A DNA stretch of 64,000 nt, taken from the NCBI GenBank assembly GCA_022360015.1, contig JAKSDQ010000288.1:62001-126000 (forward strand), read 5' to 3'. A program made the translations under genes and the position numbers. Below are positions 15,737-23,947 of this stretch, in pieces. Below the pieces are notes generated by a model that did no database searches, was not told the origin of the DNA, and saw only the letters and a list, made by a program, of their open reading frames with translations. Positions within the stretch are counted from its first letter, which is position 1. Each line of letters starts with the position of its first letter. The DNA comes from Cytophagales bacterium (lineage in GTDB: Bacteria > Bacteroidota > Bacteroidia > Cytophagales > Cyclobacteriaceae).

Positions 15737-17467
15737 ATGGAACAAATGATCGTCGAAAAGGCAGAAAAATGGCTTAACAGCAATATTGATGAGGACACCA
15801 AGGTGGCTATAAAAGACTTATTATCTCCCGGAAATGAGACGGAGTTGACGGACTCCTTTTACAAAGATCTGGAATTTGGCACCGGAGGGCTAAGAGGAAT
15901 AATGGGCGTTGGCTCGAACAGAATAAACAAATATACGGTTGGTATGGCGACCCAGGGACTGGCGAATTACCTTTTAAAATCATTTCCTTCCCAACCATTG
16001 AAGGTGGCTATTGCGCATGACAGCAGAAACAACAGCCGTCTTTTTGCTGAAATTACAGCCTCGGTATTTTCAGCAAACGGTATCAAGGTCTACTTTTTTG
16101 AGGATTTAAGGCCAACTCCGGAGCTTTCATATGCCATCCGTCACCTGGGTTGTCAAAGTGGTGTAGTCCTGACGGCTTCTCATAACCCCAAAGAATACAA
16201 TGGCTACAAAGCCTACTGGAACGACGGTGCGCAGTTGGTACCGCCACACGATAAAAATGTAATGAATGAGGTAGCAGCTATTAAGAATATCGACGAGGTG
16301 AAGTTTGACAAAGATGAAAGGAAAATAGAAGTAATAGGAAAAGAACTAGACGAGCGCTATTTGTCAGCTATAAAGAACCTGTCGCTTGCTCCGGAGGCAA
16401 TCAGCAGGCAAAAAGACCTGAAAATAGTTTTTTCGCCCATCCACGGCACAGGGATCACAATGGTTCCCCAGGTTTTGGAAAAATTTGGTTTTGAAAATGT
16501 ACATGTGGTTAAAGCACAGTCTGTTCCCGATGGTAATTTCCCAACGGTTGTTTACCCCAATCCTGAAGAAGCCGAAGCCATGGGTATTGCCCTGAAAGAG
16601 GCCGCGGAAATCGATGCTGATCTGGTGATGGCGACTGACCCGGACTCAGACAGGGTAGGAATAGCTGTAAAAAACAATCATGGTGATTTTCAACTGCTCA
16701 ATGGGAACCAAACCGGTTGCCTTTTAATCTATTATCTGTTAAAAAAATGGAAAGAACACGAAAAGTTAAACGGTAGGCAATACATTGTCAAAACCATAGT
16801 AACCAGTGATCTGATCAACGAAATTGCCAAAACTTATGGCGTCGAGTGCTACGATACCCTCACCGGCTTTAAATATATTGCGGCGCTTATCAAAAAGTTC
16901 GAAGGTAACATGGAGTTTATAGGCGGTGGGGAAGAAAGCTATGGGTATCTGATCAGTGATTTTGTCAGGGATAAAGATGCTATCGCCTCATGCGCTATGC
17001 TGGCCGAAATGGCCGCCTATGTCAAAGATCAGGGCAAAAGTATATTTGATTTTCTACTGGAAATGTATGTTGAATTTGGCTTGTATAAAGAAAAATTGAT
17101 TTCAATCACCAAGAAAGGTAAAAGCGGAGCCGAAGAGATTGAAAAAATGATGTTTGATTTAAGAAATAATCCACCAAAGTCGTTAAACGGCTCTACTTTG
17201 GTTAAAACCATTGACTACCAAAGCAGCACCGCCAGGGATTTACTGAGTGGCGAGGTGACAAAAGTGGACTTTCCTGCCTCGAATGTGCTGCAGTTTTTCA
17301 CGGAAGATGGTTGTAAAGTTTCTGCAAGGCCTTCAGGCACGGAGCCAAAAATCAAATTTTACTTTAGTGTCAATAAAAAGTTGGGCAGCAAGGAAGCCTT
17401 TGATGAAGAATGGGCTGCGTTGGACCAAAAAATCGATGCTATTATTACCGCACTAAATTTAAGCTAA
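15737..17467 (+). CDS. phosphoglucomutase/phosphomannomutase
   Basis: 576 residues, the normal length for the large alpha-D-phosphohexomutases of Bacteroidota. It interconverts hexose-1- and hexose-6-phosphates, feeding nucleotide-sugar synthesis. All four signature regions are present: the phosphoserine loop TASHNPKEYNGYKAYW with Ser148, the metal loop DPDSDRVGIA, the sugar-binding GGGEESYGYL, and the phosphate-binding RPSGTEPKIKFYF near the C-terminus. It stands alone. Its closeness to two glycosyltransferases fits a supply role for surface sugars, but the gap and separate strand layout make this only suggestive. Confidence 0.93.
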   Translation: MEQMIVEKAEKWLNSNIDEDTKVAIKDLLSPGNETELTDSFYKDLEFGTGGLRGIMGVGSNRINKYTVGMATQGLANYLLKSFPSQPLKVAIAHDSRNNSRLFAEITASVFSANGIKVYFFEDLRPTPELSYAIRHLGCQSGVVLTASHNPKEYNGYKAYWNDGAQLVPPHDKNVMNEVAAIKNIDEVKFDKDERKIEVIGKELDERYLSAIKNLSLAPEAISRQKDLKIVFSPIHGTGITMVPQVLEKFGFENVHVVKAQSVPDGNFPTVVYPNPEEAEAMGIALKEAAEIDADLVMATDPDSDRVGIAVKNNHGDFQLLNGNQTGCLLIYYLLKKWKEHEKLNGRQYIVKTIVTSDLINEIAKTYGVECYDTLTGFKYIAALIKKFEGNMEFIGGGEESYGYLISDFVRDKDAIASCAMLAEMAAYVKDQGKSIFDFLLEMYVEFGLYKEKLISITKKGKSGAEEIEKMMFDLRNNPPKSLNGSTLVKTIDYQSSTARDLLSGEVTKVDFPASNVLQFFTEDGCKVSARPSGTEPKIKFYFSVNKKLGSKEAFDEEWAALDQKIDAIITALNLS

Positions 17468-17561
17468 ATATTCCTACCCCATGTCTCAGTGGGTGTTGCC
17501 ATCGTTCACCCACACCCTACCCGTATCCTTGCAGCTCGCAGCTTTTGCGTATCTCACAATT

Positions 17562-17604
17562 CTTTCAAAAAATTTTGAAAGTTTAGGAATTATATTTAAT
17601 TTTG
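17562..17604 (+). promoter_or_regulatory. promoter with palindromic operator for the GbsR-type gene
   Basis: A perfect inverted repeat CTTTCAAAA-AA-TTTTGAAAG covers 17562-17581. It contains the TTG of the -33 element (17575-17577). A -7 box TAATTTTG lies at 17597-17604, exactly 19 bases further, matching the Bacteroidota sigma consensus. The start codon follows 4 bases after the box, so the mRNA must be leaderless or nearly so. A regulator bound to the palindrome would block the -33 region, which fits autoregulation by the downstream gene. Confidence 0.7.
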
Positions 17605-17608
17605 TCAT

Positions 17609-18112
17609 ATGAAATTACCTGAAGCAAGAGAACAGTTCATACAAGCATGGGGTGCCCTTGGCACCAGTTGGGGGATCAATAAGGCCATGGCACAGATTCA
17701 GGCATTACTGCTAATCGCTCCCGAACCGTTGTCAACAGAAGATATTATGGAACAATTAAATATCTCCAGGGGTAATGCCAATATGAACATCAGGGCGTTA
17801 ATTGATTGGGGTATTGTGCACAAAGTGTACAAGGCAGGCGAAAGAAAAGATTTTTTTACTTCCGAAAAAGACATCTGGGAATTGGCAAGGCAAGTAGCCG
17901 GTGAAAGGAAGAGAAGAGAACTGGACCCGGTCCTGAAAATGTTGGATCAGGTAGCGAAGGTGGAAGAAGACCAATCGAAAGAGGTAAAAGAATTTAAAAA
18001 AGTTACCAGGGAAATAGAAAAGTTTAGCCACAAAGCAGCCTCCACACTGGATATGTTCGTAAAGGCTGACCAACATTGGTTTTTCGGACTTTTCACCCGG
18101 AAAAGGAAATAA
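17609..18112 (+). CDS. GbsR/MarR-family transcriptional regulator
   Basis: 167 residues. A winged helix-turn-helix lies at about residues 20-90 (LLIAPEPLSTEDIMEQLNISRGNANMNIRALIDWGIV), with the wing VYKAGERKDFF. A helical, charged dimerisation tail follows to the C-terminus. This is the GbsR branch of the MarR superfamily, whose Bacillus founder represses glycine betaine synthesis genes. No betaine gene is near, so the target here is unknown. The promoter carries a palindrome over its -33 element, which suggests self-repression. A four-helix membrane protein follows after 57 bases and may be a target. Confidence 0.88.
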   Translation: MKLPEAREQFIQAWGALGTSWGINKAMAQIQALLLIAPEPLSTEDIMEQLNISRGNANMNIRALIDWGIVHKVYKAGERKDFFTSEKDIWELARQVAGERKRRELDPVLKMLDQVAKVEEDQSKEVKEFKKVTREIEKFSHKAASTLDMFVKADQHWFFGLFTRKRK

Positions 18113-18169
18113 AATTTTTTTTAGATATTTTTTTCATTATTTATTGAAAGTTCCATAAATAATATAACT

Positions 18170-18541
18170 ATGAGAAAGGTTGATTTCATTGTTCAAACAT
18201 TCATGATTATGCTGGCCCCGATATTCCTGCTGGCAGGCATCATCGGGAATCCGGGAATGCCGTTAACTGAGCTCTTATATGCACAACTGTTCATCGGCCC
18301 GTGGCAATTTTTTGGGTCGCTGATTACCTGGATAAAAAACCTGAAACAACCTTCTTCCCTATTTAAATCATTAATATCGATACACCTAACCGCCTCTACA
18401 ATCTACTTATTCCTTACTTTATTACTCATAGACTTTATAAGCGATGGTTTTTTTCACATATGGATTACCGTCATACCATGGCTTTTAGCCTTGTTTTACT
18501 ATGTGCTGTCTTATTTGAGAATCAAAAGATATCACAAGTAA
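18170..18541 (+). CDS. four-helix membrane protein
   Basis: 123 residues with four hydrophobic segments at about 8-25, 35-55, 67-88 and 94-114, ending in a basic tail (RIKRYHK). There is no signal peptide apart from the first helix and no catalytic motif. It lies 57 bases downstream of the GbsR-type regulator on the same strand and may be co-transcribed. No named family recognised. Confidence 0.6.
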   Translation: MRKVDFIVQTFMIMLAPIFLLAGIIGNPGMPLTELLYAQLFIGPWQFFGSLITWIKNLKQPSSLFKSLISIHLTASTIYLFLTLLLIDFISDGFFHIWITVIPWLLALFYYVLSYLRIKRYHK

Positions 18542-18607
18542 CAAGGCCGTAAAGGGGGCTTTTTACCTCACCTTAAGCCTTTAAATCAAATCTAAAATTC
18601 ACGTATC

Positions 18608-19195
18608 ATGAAACGAAAAAATATCCCTACGGGTGGTACCGGAATTAAAACCATCCATTACCCTGATTGTAATGGCAGATCCCGCAGAAATTGGGAAATG
18701 ACAAATTCCACGGAAACATTAAATAGTACACCTGCAGAAATGAGGGTTGCCGGCATAGATAAACAGCAAAAAAGTCAAATCGATACCTAGTACCGTGAAG
18801 CCGGACCAGACTATGAAACCTGGAGCAAAGCGTTTAACATGCACTATGGGTATTTCCGGAAGGGCATGAACCCTTTCCACAGGGAGCCGGTGCTTAATCA
18901 GATGACGCAAGAGGTATTTAACCGGCTTGAGCTGGATCCGGATAAAGGGCCGGCAATACTGGATATGGGATGTGGGGTGGGCGCTTCGATAAGGTATCTG
19001 GTTAAAAAATACAATAACCTCTCCCTGCAAGGTATCACCATTGTGCCATGGCAAATCGAAAAAGGAGACACAAAGGGATACAAAGAATTTTGTCGAAAAC
19101 GTTGGGCGTCAGCGCCAGACATTCACACCGGTTTGGGAATAAGTTATATAAGAAGCATAACCGGTTTTAGGGCATCTACCGGGACAATAGCCTGA
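18608..19195 (+). pseudogene. SAM-dependent methyltransferase, broken by a stop codon and truncated
   Basis: The sense frame runs through a TAG at 18788-18790. After it come YREAGPDYETWSKAFNMHYG and then the SAM-binding loop ILDMGCGVGASIRYLVKKY plus LQGITIVPWQIEKG, all typical of a small-molecule methyltransferase of about 280 residues. The TAG stands where related proteins would be expected to have a Tyr codon, so one base change explains it. After EKG the family sequence is lost and only about 40 unrelated residues remain, so the catalytic C-terminal half is deleted. Its 3' end overlaps by 20 bases the end of the opposing restriction-modification pair. Confidence 0.7.
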
Positions 19196-19862
19196 GATGA
19201 TGCGCCGAATTATCATCAGGCATTTTATCGGAATCGCCGGTAGACTTCCCGTTTTGCGAATGGTTTTTATAAGTTTCCCAATCCGGGTAATAATCACCAG
19301 CCTGATTTCCCCAACAATGCCAGCCTTGTCTGTTCCCACGTGCAAATAATTCCAGGTAAGGGCCCCAGCTACAGGTTTCAATTAAATTATATTGCTCATC
19401 CGGCTTTCTGCTATGTTCTCTTTTTCGCTGTACTATGATGTTTTCCTGTGTTCTGCCGGGTTGGAGCGTTCTGGCATTTTTACCTTTTACCCCAAACAAA
19501 ATAACTTCCGTAACATTGCGAAAATAAAAACCCACCCCACGTCTGTCAGGCCCACCGTCCTTTCGGGTCTTATACCAGATGAGATTGGTTTTATACTTAA
19601 ACCCCCAACACTCCATGACCTGCAAACCCTCGGCCAAAAGTGCATTAGGTACCCAAAGATACAAATGCGCCGTATCCTCCGTTATAGCGTCAACAGGTAA
19701 TACCTTGATTTCCTCCAGTGTCATAGTGGGATACCGCGACAGTCTTTTATGCTCCGGCGCCATTTTACCGGTTCTGTTCTGAAACTGCCAGGGTGGATCA
19801 GCCAGTATTGTTGAAAACTTTCTATTCTGAGCAAATCTTAATAAATCATCTGATGGATTCAT
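19176..19862 (-). CDS. MT-A70 family adenine-N6 DNA methyltransferase
   Basis: 228 residues. The catalytic motif DPPW is at residues 22-25, and the family blocks HLYLWVPNALLAEGLQVMECWGFKYKTNLIWYK and LELFARGNRQGWHCWGN are clear. The bacterial members act as DNA adenine methylases in type II restriction-modification systems and some phage-derived loci. Its start overlaps the end of the preceding gene, a BglII-like endonuclease, by ATGA, so the two are translationally coupled. That order makes it the protecting methylase. The recognition sequence cannot be read from the protein. Confidence 0.88.
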   Translation of the reverse strand: MNPSDDLLRFAQNRKFSTILADPPWQFQNRTGKMAPEHKRLSRYPTMTLEEIKVLPVDAITEDTAHLYLWVPNALLAEGLQVMECWGFKYKTNLIWYKTRKDGGPDRRGVGFYFRNVTEVILFGVKGKNARTLQPGRTQENIIVQRKREHSRKPDEQYNLIETCSWGPYLELFARGNRQGWHCWGNQAGDYYPDWETYKNHSQNGKSTGDSDKMPDDNSAHHLRLLSR

Positions 19863-20488
19863 GCCATTACACTTTTTATGATTAACCTCGGCGTGATGCC
19901 AAAAACCAAAACCGGACAGCCCCCATTTCTGCCCGCCTCCAAGCGAGGGATCAACTTTCCCATTTGTGTTGTACTAGCTCCGTACTTCGGATATATTCCT
20001 AACTTTTTAAATATAGGATCAAGCTCATTACTTCTCGTAACAAGAACCCCCAGACTAATGGCATTGTATTCAAAAAATGCCCTGAAAGCATAAAGGTCCC
20101 TGTCAAAGGTCTGATCTTTACTGTTCCATTCCAAATCAAATGCCACCCTTCCCTTCAGATAATCCACTTTATGGGACCCATGATTAAAAGAACTTTTGAG
20201 ACTTTTGCCTGATTTTTTCCCAATTTCGTAAACATTCAGCTCCGCTCCTAAATTTTTCTCATGCCATCCCAGACCTCTTAAAATCTTTGAGAAATATTTT
20301 GGAATTCTGCTTTCACTGCCTCCGGCGGCTTTCAGGTCATCTTCAGTGAATCTGAATTCCCTGAGTGCATTACATAATTCCTCAAATTCTTTAGGAAATT
20401 CTTTAGATAAAATTGCCGCCGCGTGTTTGTAGTCATGTATTTCATAAAGATAAGCAATGTCATTTGGAATGTAATTACTCCAACCCAT
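19859..20488 (-). CDS. BglII-family type II restriction endonuclease
   Basis: 209 residues, the family's usual size. The catalytic region is HKVDY (Asp109) followed by VAFDLEWNSKDQTFDRDL, with Glu120 and Asn122 standing in the acidic strand of the PD-(D/E)xK fold. BglII itself departs from the canonical Lys in a similar way. After it come AFRAFFEYNAISLGVLVTRS and a C-terminal strand VLVFGITP. It lies first in a two-gene operon with the MT-A70 methylase. The endonuclease preceding the methylase is a slightly risky order for the cell and implies tight translational coupling. No control (C) protein gene is present. Confidence 0.85.
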   Translation of the reverse strand: MGWSNYIPNDIAYLYEIHDYKHAAAILSKEFPKEFEELCNALREFRFTEDDLKAAGGSESRIPKYFSKILRGLGWHEKNLGAELNVYEIGKKSGKSLKSSFNHGSHKVDYLKGRVAFDLEWNSKDQTFDRDLYAFRAFFEYNAISLGVLVTRSNELDPIFKKLGIYPKYGASTTQMGKLIPRLEAGRNGGCPVLVFGITPRLIIKSVMA

Positions 20489-20755
20489 ATTTTGAATCCG
20501 GTTTAATCAATAAAACTTATTTTTATAACATACCATAATATGAAATTTATCGCGGTAAACCTACAAAATTATGTCATACAATTCAGTCAAATAACAAAAA
20601 CAAATTGGCAGGGTAAATTTTTTGGATTGGTATAAGGCAATTAATTTCTTTTGCTATTTATTTAATTGGCAGTTGACAATGGACAATTATTTTATAGTAC
20701 GCACCCTTGCGATTATGAAATCATCTCATCCTCTCATTATTAAGACTATTGGATA

Positions 20756-20938
20756 GCACAAGCGACGTGACTGTTGCACAACTTAAGAAGGTGCTTATAT
20801 TTTTATTTTATAGGCGAAAACTGCTGTGTCTCTTTGTGTCTTGGTGCCTCCATGGTGAAAAATGGTGAACCACAAAGGCACCAAGGCACAAAGAATTTTA
20901 TCTAAAACGTTGTGCAACAGCCACGCGACGCTTGCGCC
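20756..20938. repeat. palindromic repeat element of about 183 bases
   Basis: The outer arms are GCACAAGCG..ACGTGACTGTTGCACAAC (20756-20782) and its near reverse complement GTTGTGCAACAGCCACGCG (20909-20927, extending to 20938), with one 3-base gap. The inner arms are TCTTTGTGTCTTGGTGCC (20831-20848) and GGCACCAAGGCACAAAGA (20878-20894). The whole thing could fold into one long hairpin. A related right half occurs at 41057-41136. It has no coding capacity, so it looks like a non-autonomous, MITE-like element or a repetitive palindrome. Confidence 0.65.
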
Positions 20939-21035
20939 ATACTTTTAACCCTGAAACCCGGAACAACTATTGGTTCGTGCACAACCTTTCATTTTCCTTA
21001 CTAAATTGTTACTTTTATCAACTTAATTTTTTAAC

Positions 21036-21158
21036 ATGAAAGTTGTTAAACACTTTTATTCCCTGCTTCTTTTTACCCATATTGGAAAAGGTGTTGTAAC
21101 CTCAATTAAATCAAAGTTTAAGCGAAACAAAAAATTACTTAAAAAAACATCACGTTAA
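21036..21158 (+). CDS. doubtful 40-residue basic peptide in an 876-base gap
   Basis: ATG-started frame: a short hydrophobic part (HFYSLLLFTHIG) then a very basic tail (KSKFKRNKKLLKKTSR). There is no ribosome site and no recognised family. The gap 20489-21364 otherwise holds the palindromic element and sequence with no clear coding signal; 21180-21330 is nondescript. Confidence 0.22.
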   Translation: MKVVKHFYSLLLFTHIGKGVVTSIKSKFKRNKKLLKKTSR

Positions 21159-21364
21159 CAGCCCCTATCGGCTTAGAAAAGATAAACCCTATGCTCCAAT
21201 GGCCCGATAGGCCTGAAGAGACGTATTATTGACAGGGCTGACAACGTCTTAAATGCGCAGGTTAATATGGATTACAAAGAGAAGTATATGAACTGTCTGA
21301 AACACTTGAATGGATCAAAAATTATGCTTTTTTTTATCCGAAAGAGACAAAAAACTTAGCAAGT

Positions 21365-23938
21365 ATGACAATAAAAAATACCAGAATAAACCGTTTCTTG
21401 CCTATTGCCTTGATATTCCATGTTTTTCTTATCCTGGGCTCATGCTCTTCTAAAGAGGAAATAACCAATATTAAGCTTAGCTGGAAGTTGGAGAAGAATT
21501 TTGAACAAGCCGGGTATTCACTGCATGAAGCTATTTTTACCATTACCAATACTGGTAATGGTATCCTTCGGGATAACTGGTTATTGTACTGGAATCAGTC
21601 GCCCCGGGGCGTTGTTAACGTCGAATCCGAAAAATCCGTGGAAATTGTGCAGATCAACGGAGATTTCTACCAAATGCGGCTGTTACCTGGTTTTAGTCTG
21701 GCAGAAAATGAGTCTGTAAAAATTAAATTGACGGCTTCGGAATGGATGATCAAGGAAGGTGATGCCCCGGTGGGAGTTTACATGGTAATCAACAACAACG
21801 GTGAAGAGACCATCAAAGTGGTAGAAGATTACACCGTGGAAAAATTTGAAAATCCTGACCAGATTAATCGAAGCAGCTACGACGCGGAACCCATCCCCAC
21901 AGCAGATTACCTGTATAATCAAAACCTGGCCGTTACCCGGCTTACGCCTGAGGAATTGTACCCGGTTATACCAGCTCCCGCCTCTTATTCAAAAGGGAAA
22001 AACCGGTTTGTACTAGCCGGAGGCAGCACGATACAGGCAGATAAGGCACTGCAAAATGAGGCCGCTTACCTGCTTGCAACGCTTGATAAAAACTTTAACC
22101 TCAATACAACCTTACTGCCGGAAACCGGGCAAAGTGCCACCATTGATTTGAAAATAAATACTTCCATCCCAGCAGCAGAAGGCTACCGGCTCACGGTTGA
22201 CAATGAAAAAATACAAATTACCGGAAAAGATCCGGCGGGTGTTTTTTATGGCATGCAAACACTCATCGGGCTCATTGAAAAAAAGGAAGACGGGTCGACC
22301 CTTCCAACCTGTAAGATAAGCGATCAGCCAGCCTATGGTTACAGGGGTTTGCATATTGATGTCAGCAGAAACTTTCAATCCAAAGAAACCATCTTAAGGG
22401 TGTTGGATATCATGGGGCACTATAAGCTTAACAAGCTTTTAATCTATATTACCGAAGATGAGGGATGGCGACTGGAGATCGAAGAACTCCCGGAATTAAC
22501 ACAGATTTCTTCCAAAAGAGGTCATACCTTAAACGACAGCCTGCACCTTCAGCCATCTTACGGCTCAGGGCCATTTGCCGAAGATCCCAAATCCTATGGA
22601 AACGGCTATTATACGAGGGCCGATTTCCAGGAAATCATCAAGTATGCAAAAGAGCGGCACATAGAAGTCATCCCGTCAGTAAACCTTCCGGGGCATGCGA
22701 GGGCAGCTATCAAAGCGATGGAATACAGGTATCACCGGCTAATGAAAGCAGGGAAAGAAAAAGAAGCCCTCCAATACAGACTTATCGATCCGGATGATAA
22801 ATCCGTTTATCTATCGGCCCAACATTACACTGATAATATTGCCTGTGTTTGCCAGGATGCGGTTTATGATTTTTACGAAGTGGTGTTGGATGACATCATT
22901 GAGCTGTATAAAGAAGTGGATGTTCCACTCAAAATGATCCATACCGGAGGTGATGAAGTACCACCAGGGCCATGGAGCGAGTCACCGGTTTGTAAAGAAT
23001 ATCTCAAGAATTTTCCCGAAATAAAGAACTCCCGCAATCTACAGAACCACTTCTTTACCCGTCTGACGGAGATCATTAATAAAAAGGGGCTGGATATTGG
23101 TGGCTGGGAGGAAGTGGTGATGGAATATGACGACAAAAATGAGTGGTTTACCAATACCGGTTTTACAGATAAAAACGTGTACCCATATATCTGGAACAAT
23201 TTATGGGGGCTGCAGGATCTGGGCTATAAGATTGCTAACAGGGGTTATCCTGTTATTCTCTGCAATGTCACCAACTTATACTTTGACCTCGCCTACAATA
23301 AAGATCCACGTGAACCGGGGCTCTATTGGGCGGGCTTCAACGATACAAGAGATGCCTTTGAATTTATTCCCGAAAACCTGTTTTTGTCTACCACTGAAGA
23401 CAATATGGGTAGAAAATTTAATCCTGAGGTGGATTTCAAAGACATGGAAAGACTGAGCCCGGAAGGGAAGAAAAACATCGTAGGCCTTCAGGCACAATTA
23501 TGGAGTGAAACCGTCAGAGGCAGGGACATGCTTGAATACTACATATTACCTAAATTGCTTGGATTTGCTCACAGGGCATGGCAGGGTCAGGCATCCTGGG
23601 GAAATGAGCCGGATGCTGATAAAAGACTGGCATTAATCAATGAGGATTGGAACAGGTTTGCCAATACCCTCGGTCAAAAGGAATTTGAGAAGCTGGCAAA
23701 TTGGCATGGAGGTTATGATTACAGAATACCTCCTCCGGGTATCAGGGAGGACAACGGGATGATATATATGAATACTGCCTACCCCGGACTAATCATCAGA
23801 TATACAACTGATGGTAGTGAGCCAACCACAACAGCCAACTTGTACGACGGCGCTTTTAACTTTGCGGGTGGTACGATTAAAGCCAAATGTTTTAACACCA
23901 CAGGCCGGTCGGGTCTATCTACAACTATTAATAAATAA
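21365..23938 (+). CDS. beta-N-acetylhexosaminidase, GH20 lipoprotein
   Basis: 857 residues. The lipoprotein signal peptide ends LILGSC (Cys about residue 28). Domains in order: a CHB_HEX-like carbohydrate-binding region to about 170, a GH20 N-terminal alpha/beta domain at about 190-315, the GH20 catalytic barrel from about 320 to 770, and a CHB_HEX_C/FN3-like tail. The catalytic pair is Asp530-Glu531 in HTGGDEVPPG. The enzyme releases terminal GlcNAc/GalNAc from chito-oligosaccharides or glycans, probably at the outer membrane surface or in the periplasm. It opens an operon with a NagX-like transferase 9 bases later and a SIS protein. Confidence 0.92.
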   Translation: MTIKNTRINRFLPIALIFHVFLILGSCSSKEEITNIKLSWKLEKNFEQAGYSLHEAIFTITNTGNGILRDNWLLYWNQSPRGVVNVESEKSVEIVQINGDFYQMRLLPGFSLAENESVKIKLTASEWMIKEGDAPVGVYMVINNNGEETIKVVEDYTVEKFENPDQINRSSYDAEPIPTADYLYNQNLAVTRLTPEELYPVIPAPASYSKGKNRFVLAGGSTIQADKALQNEAAYLLATLDKNFNLNTTLLPETGQSATIDLKINTSIPAAEGYRLTVDNEKIQITGKDPAGVFYGMQTLIGLIEKKEDGSTLPTCKISDQPAYGYRGLHIDVSRNFQSKETILRVLDIMGHYKLNKLLIYITEDEGWRLEIEELPELTQISSKRGHTLNDSLHLQPSYGSGPFAEDPKSYGNGYYTRADFQEIIKYAKERHIEVIPSVNLPGHARAAIKAMEYRYHRLMKAGKEKEALQYRLIDPDDKSVYLSAQHYTDNIACVCQDAVYDFYEVVLDDIIELYKEVDVPLKMIHTGGDEVPPGPWSESPVCKEYLKNFPEIKNSRNLQNHFFTRLTEIINKKGLDIGGWEEVVMEYDDKNEWFTNTGFTDKNVYPYIWNNLWGLQDLGYKIANRGYPVILCNVTNLYFDLAYNKDPREPGLYWAGFNDTRDAFEFIPENLFLSTTEDNMGRKFNPEVDFKDMERLSPEGKKNIVGLQAQLWSETVRGRDMLEYYILPKLLGFAHRAWQGQASWGNEPDADKRLALINEDWNRFANTLGQKEFEKLANWHGGYDYRIPPPGIREDNGMIYMNTAYPGLIIRYTTDGSEPTTTANLYDGAFNFAGGTIKAKCFNTTGRSGLSTTINK

Positions 23939-23947
23939 TTAAAATCA

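Noticed and set aside
17488-17512. GTGGGTG / CACCCAC hairpin after the phosphohexomutase as a terminator
   Set aside because: Stem of 7 with an 11-base loop and no T run, so unconvincing.
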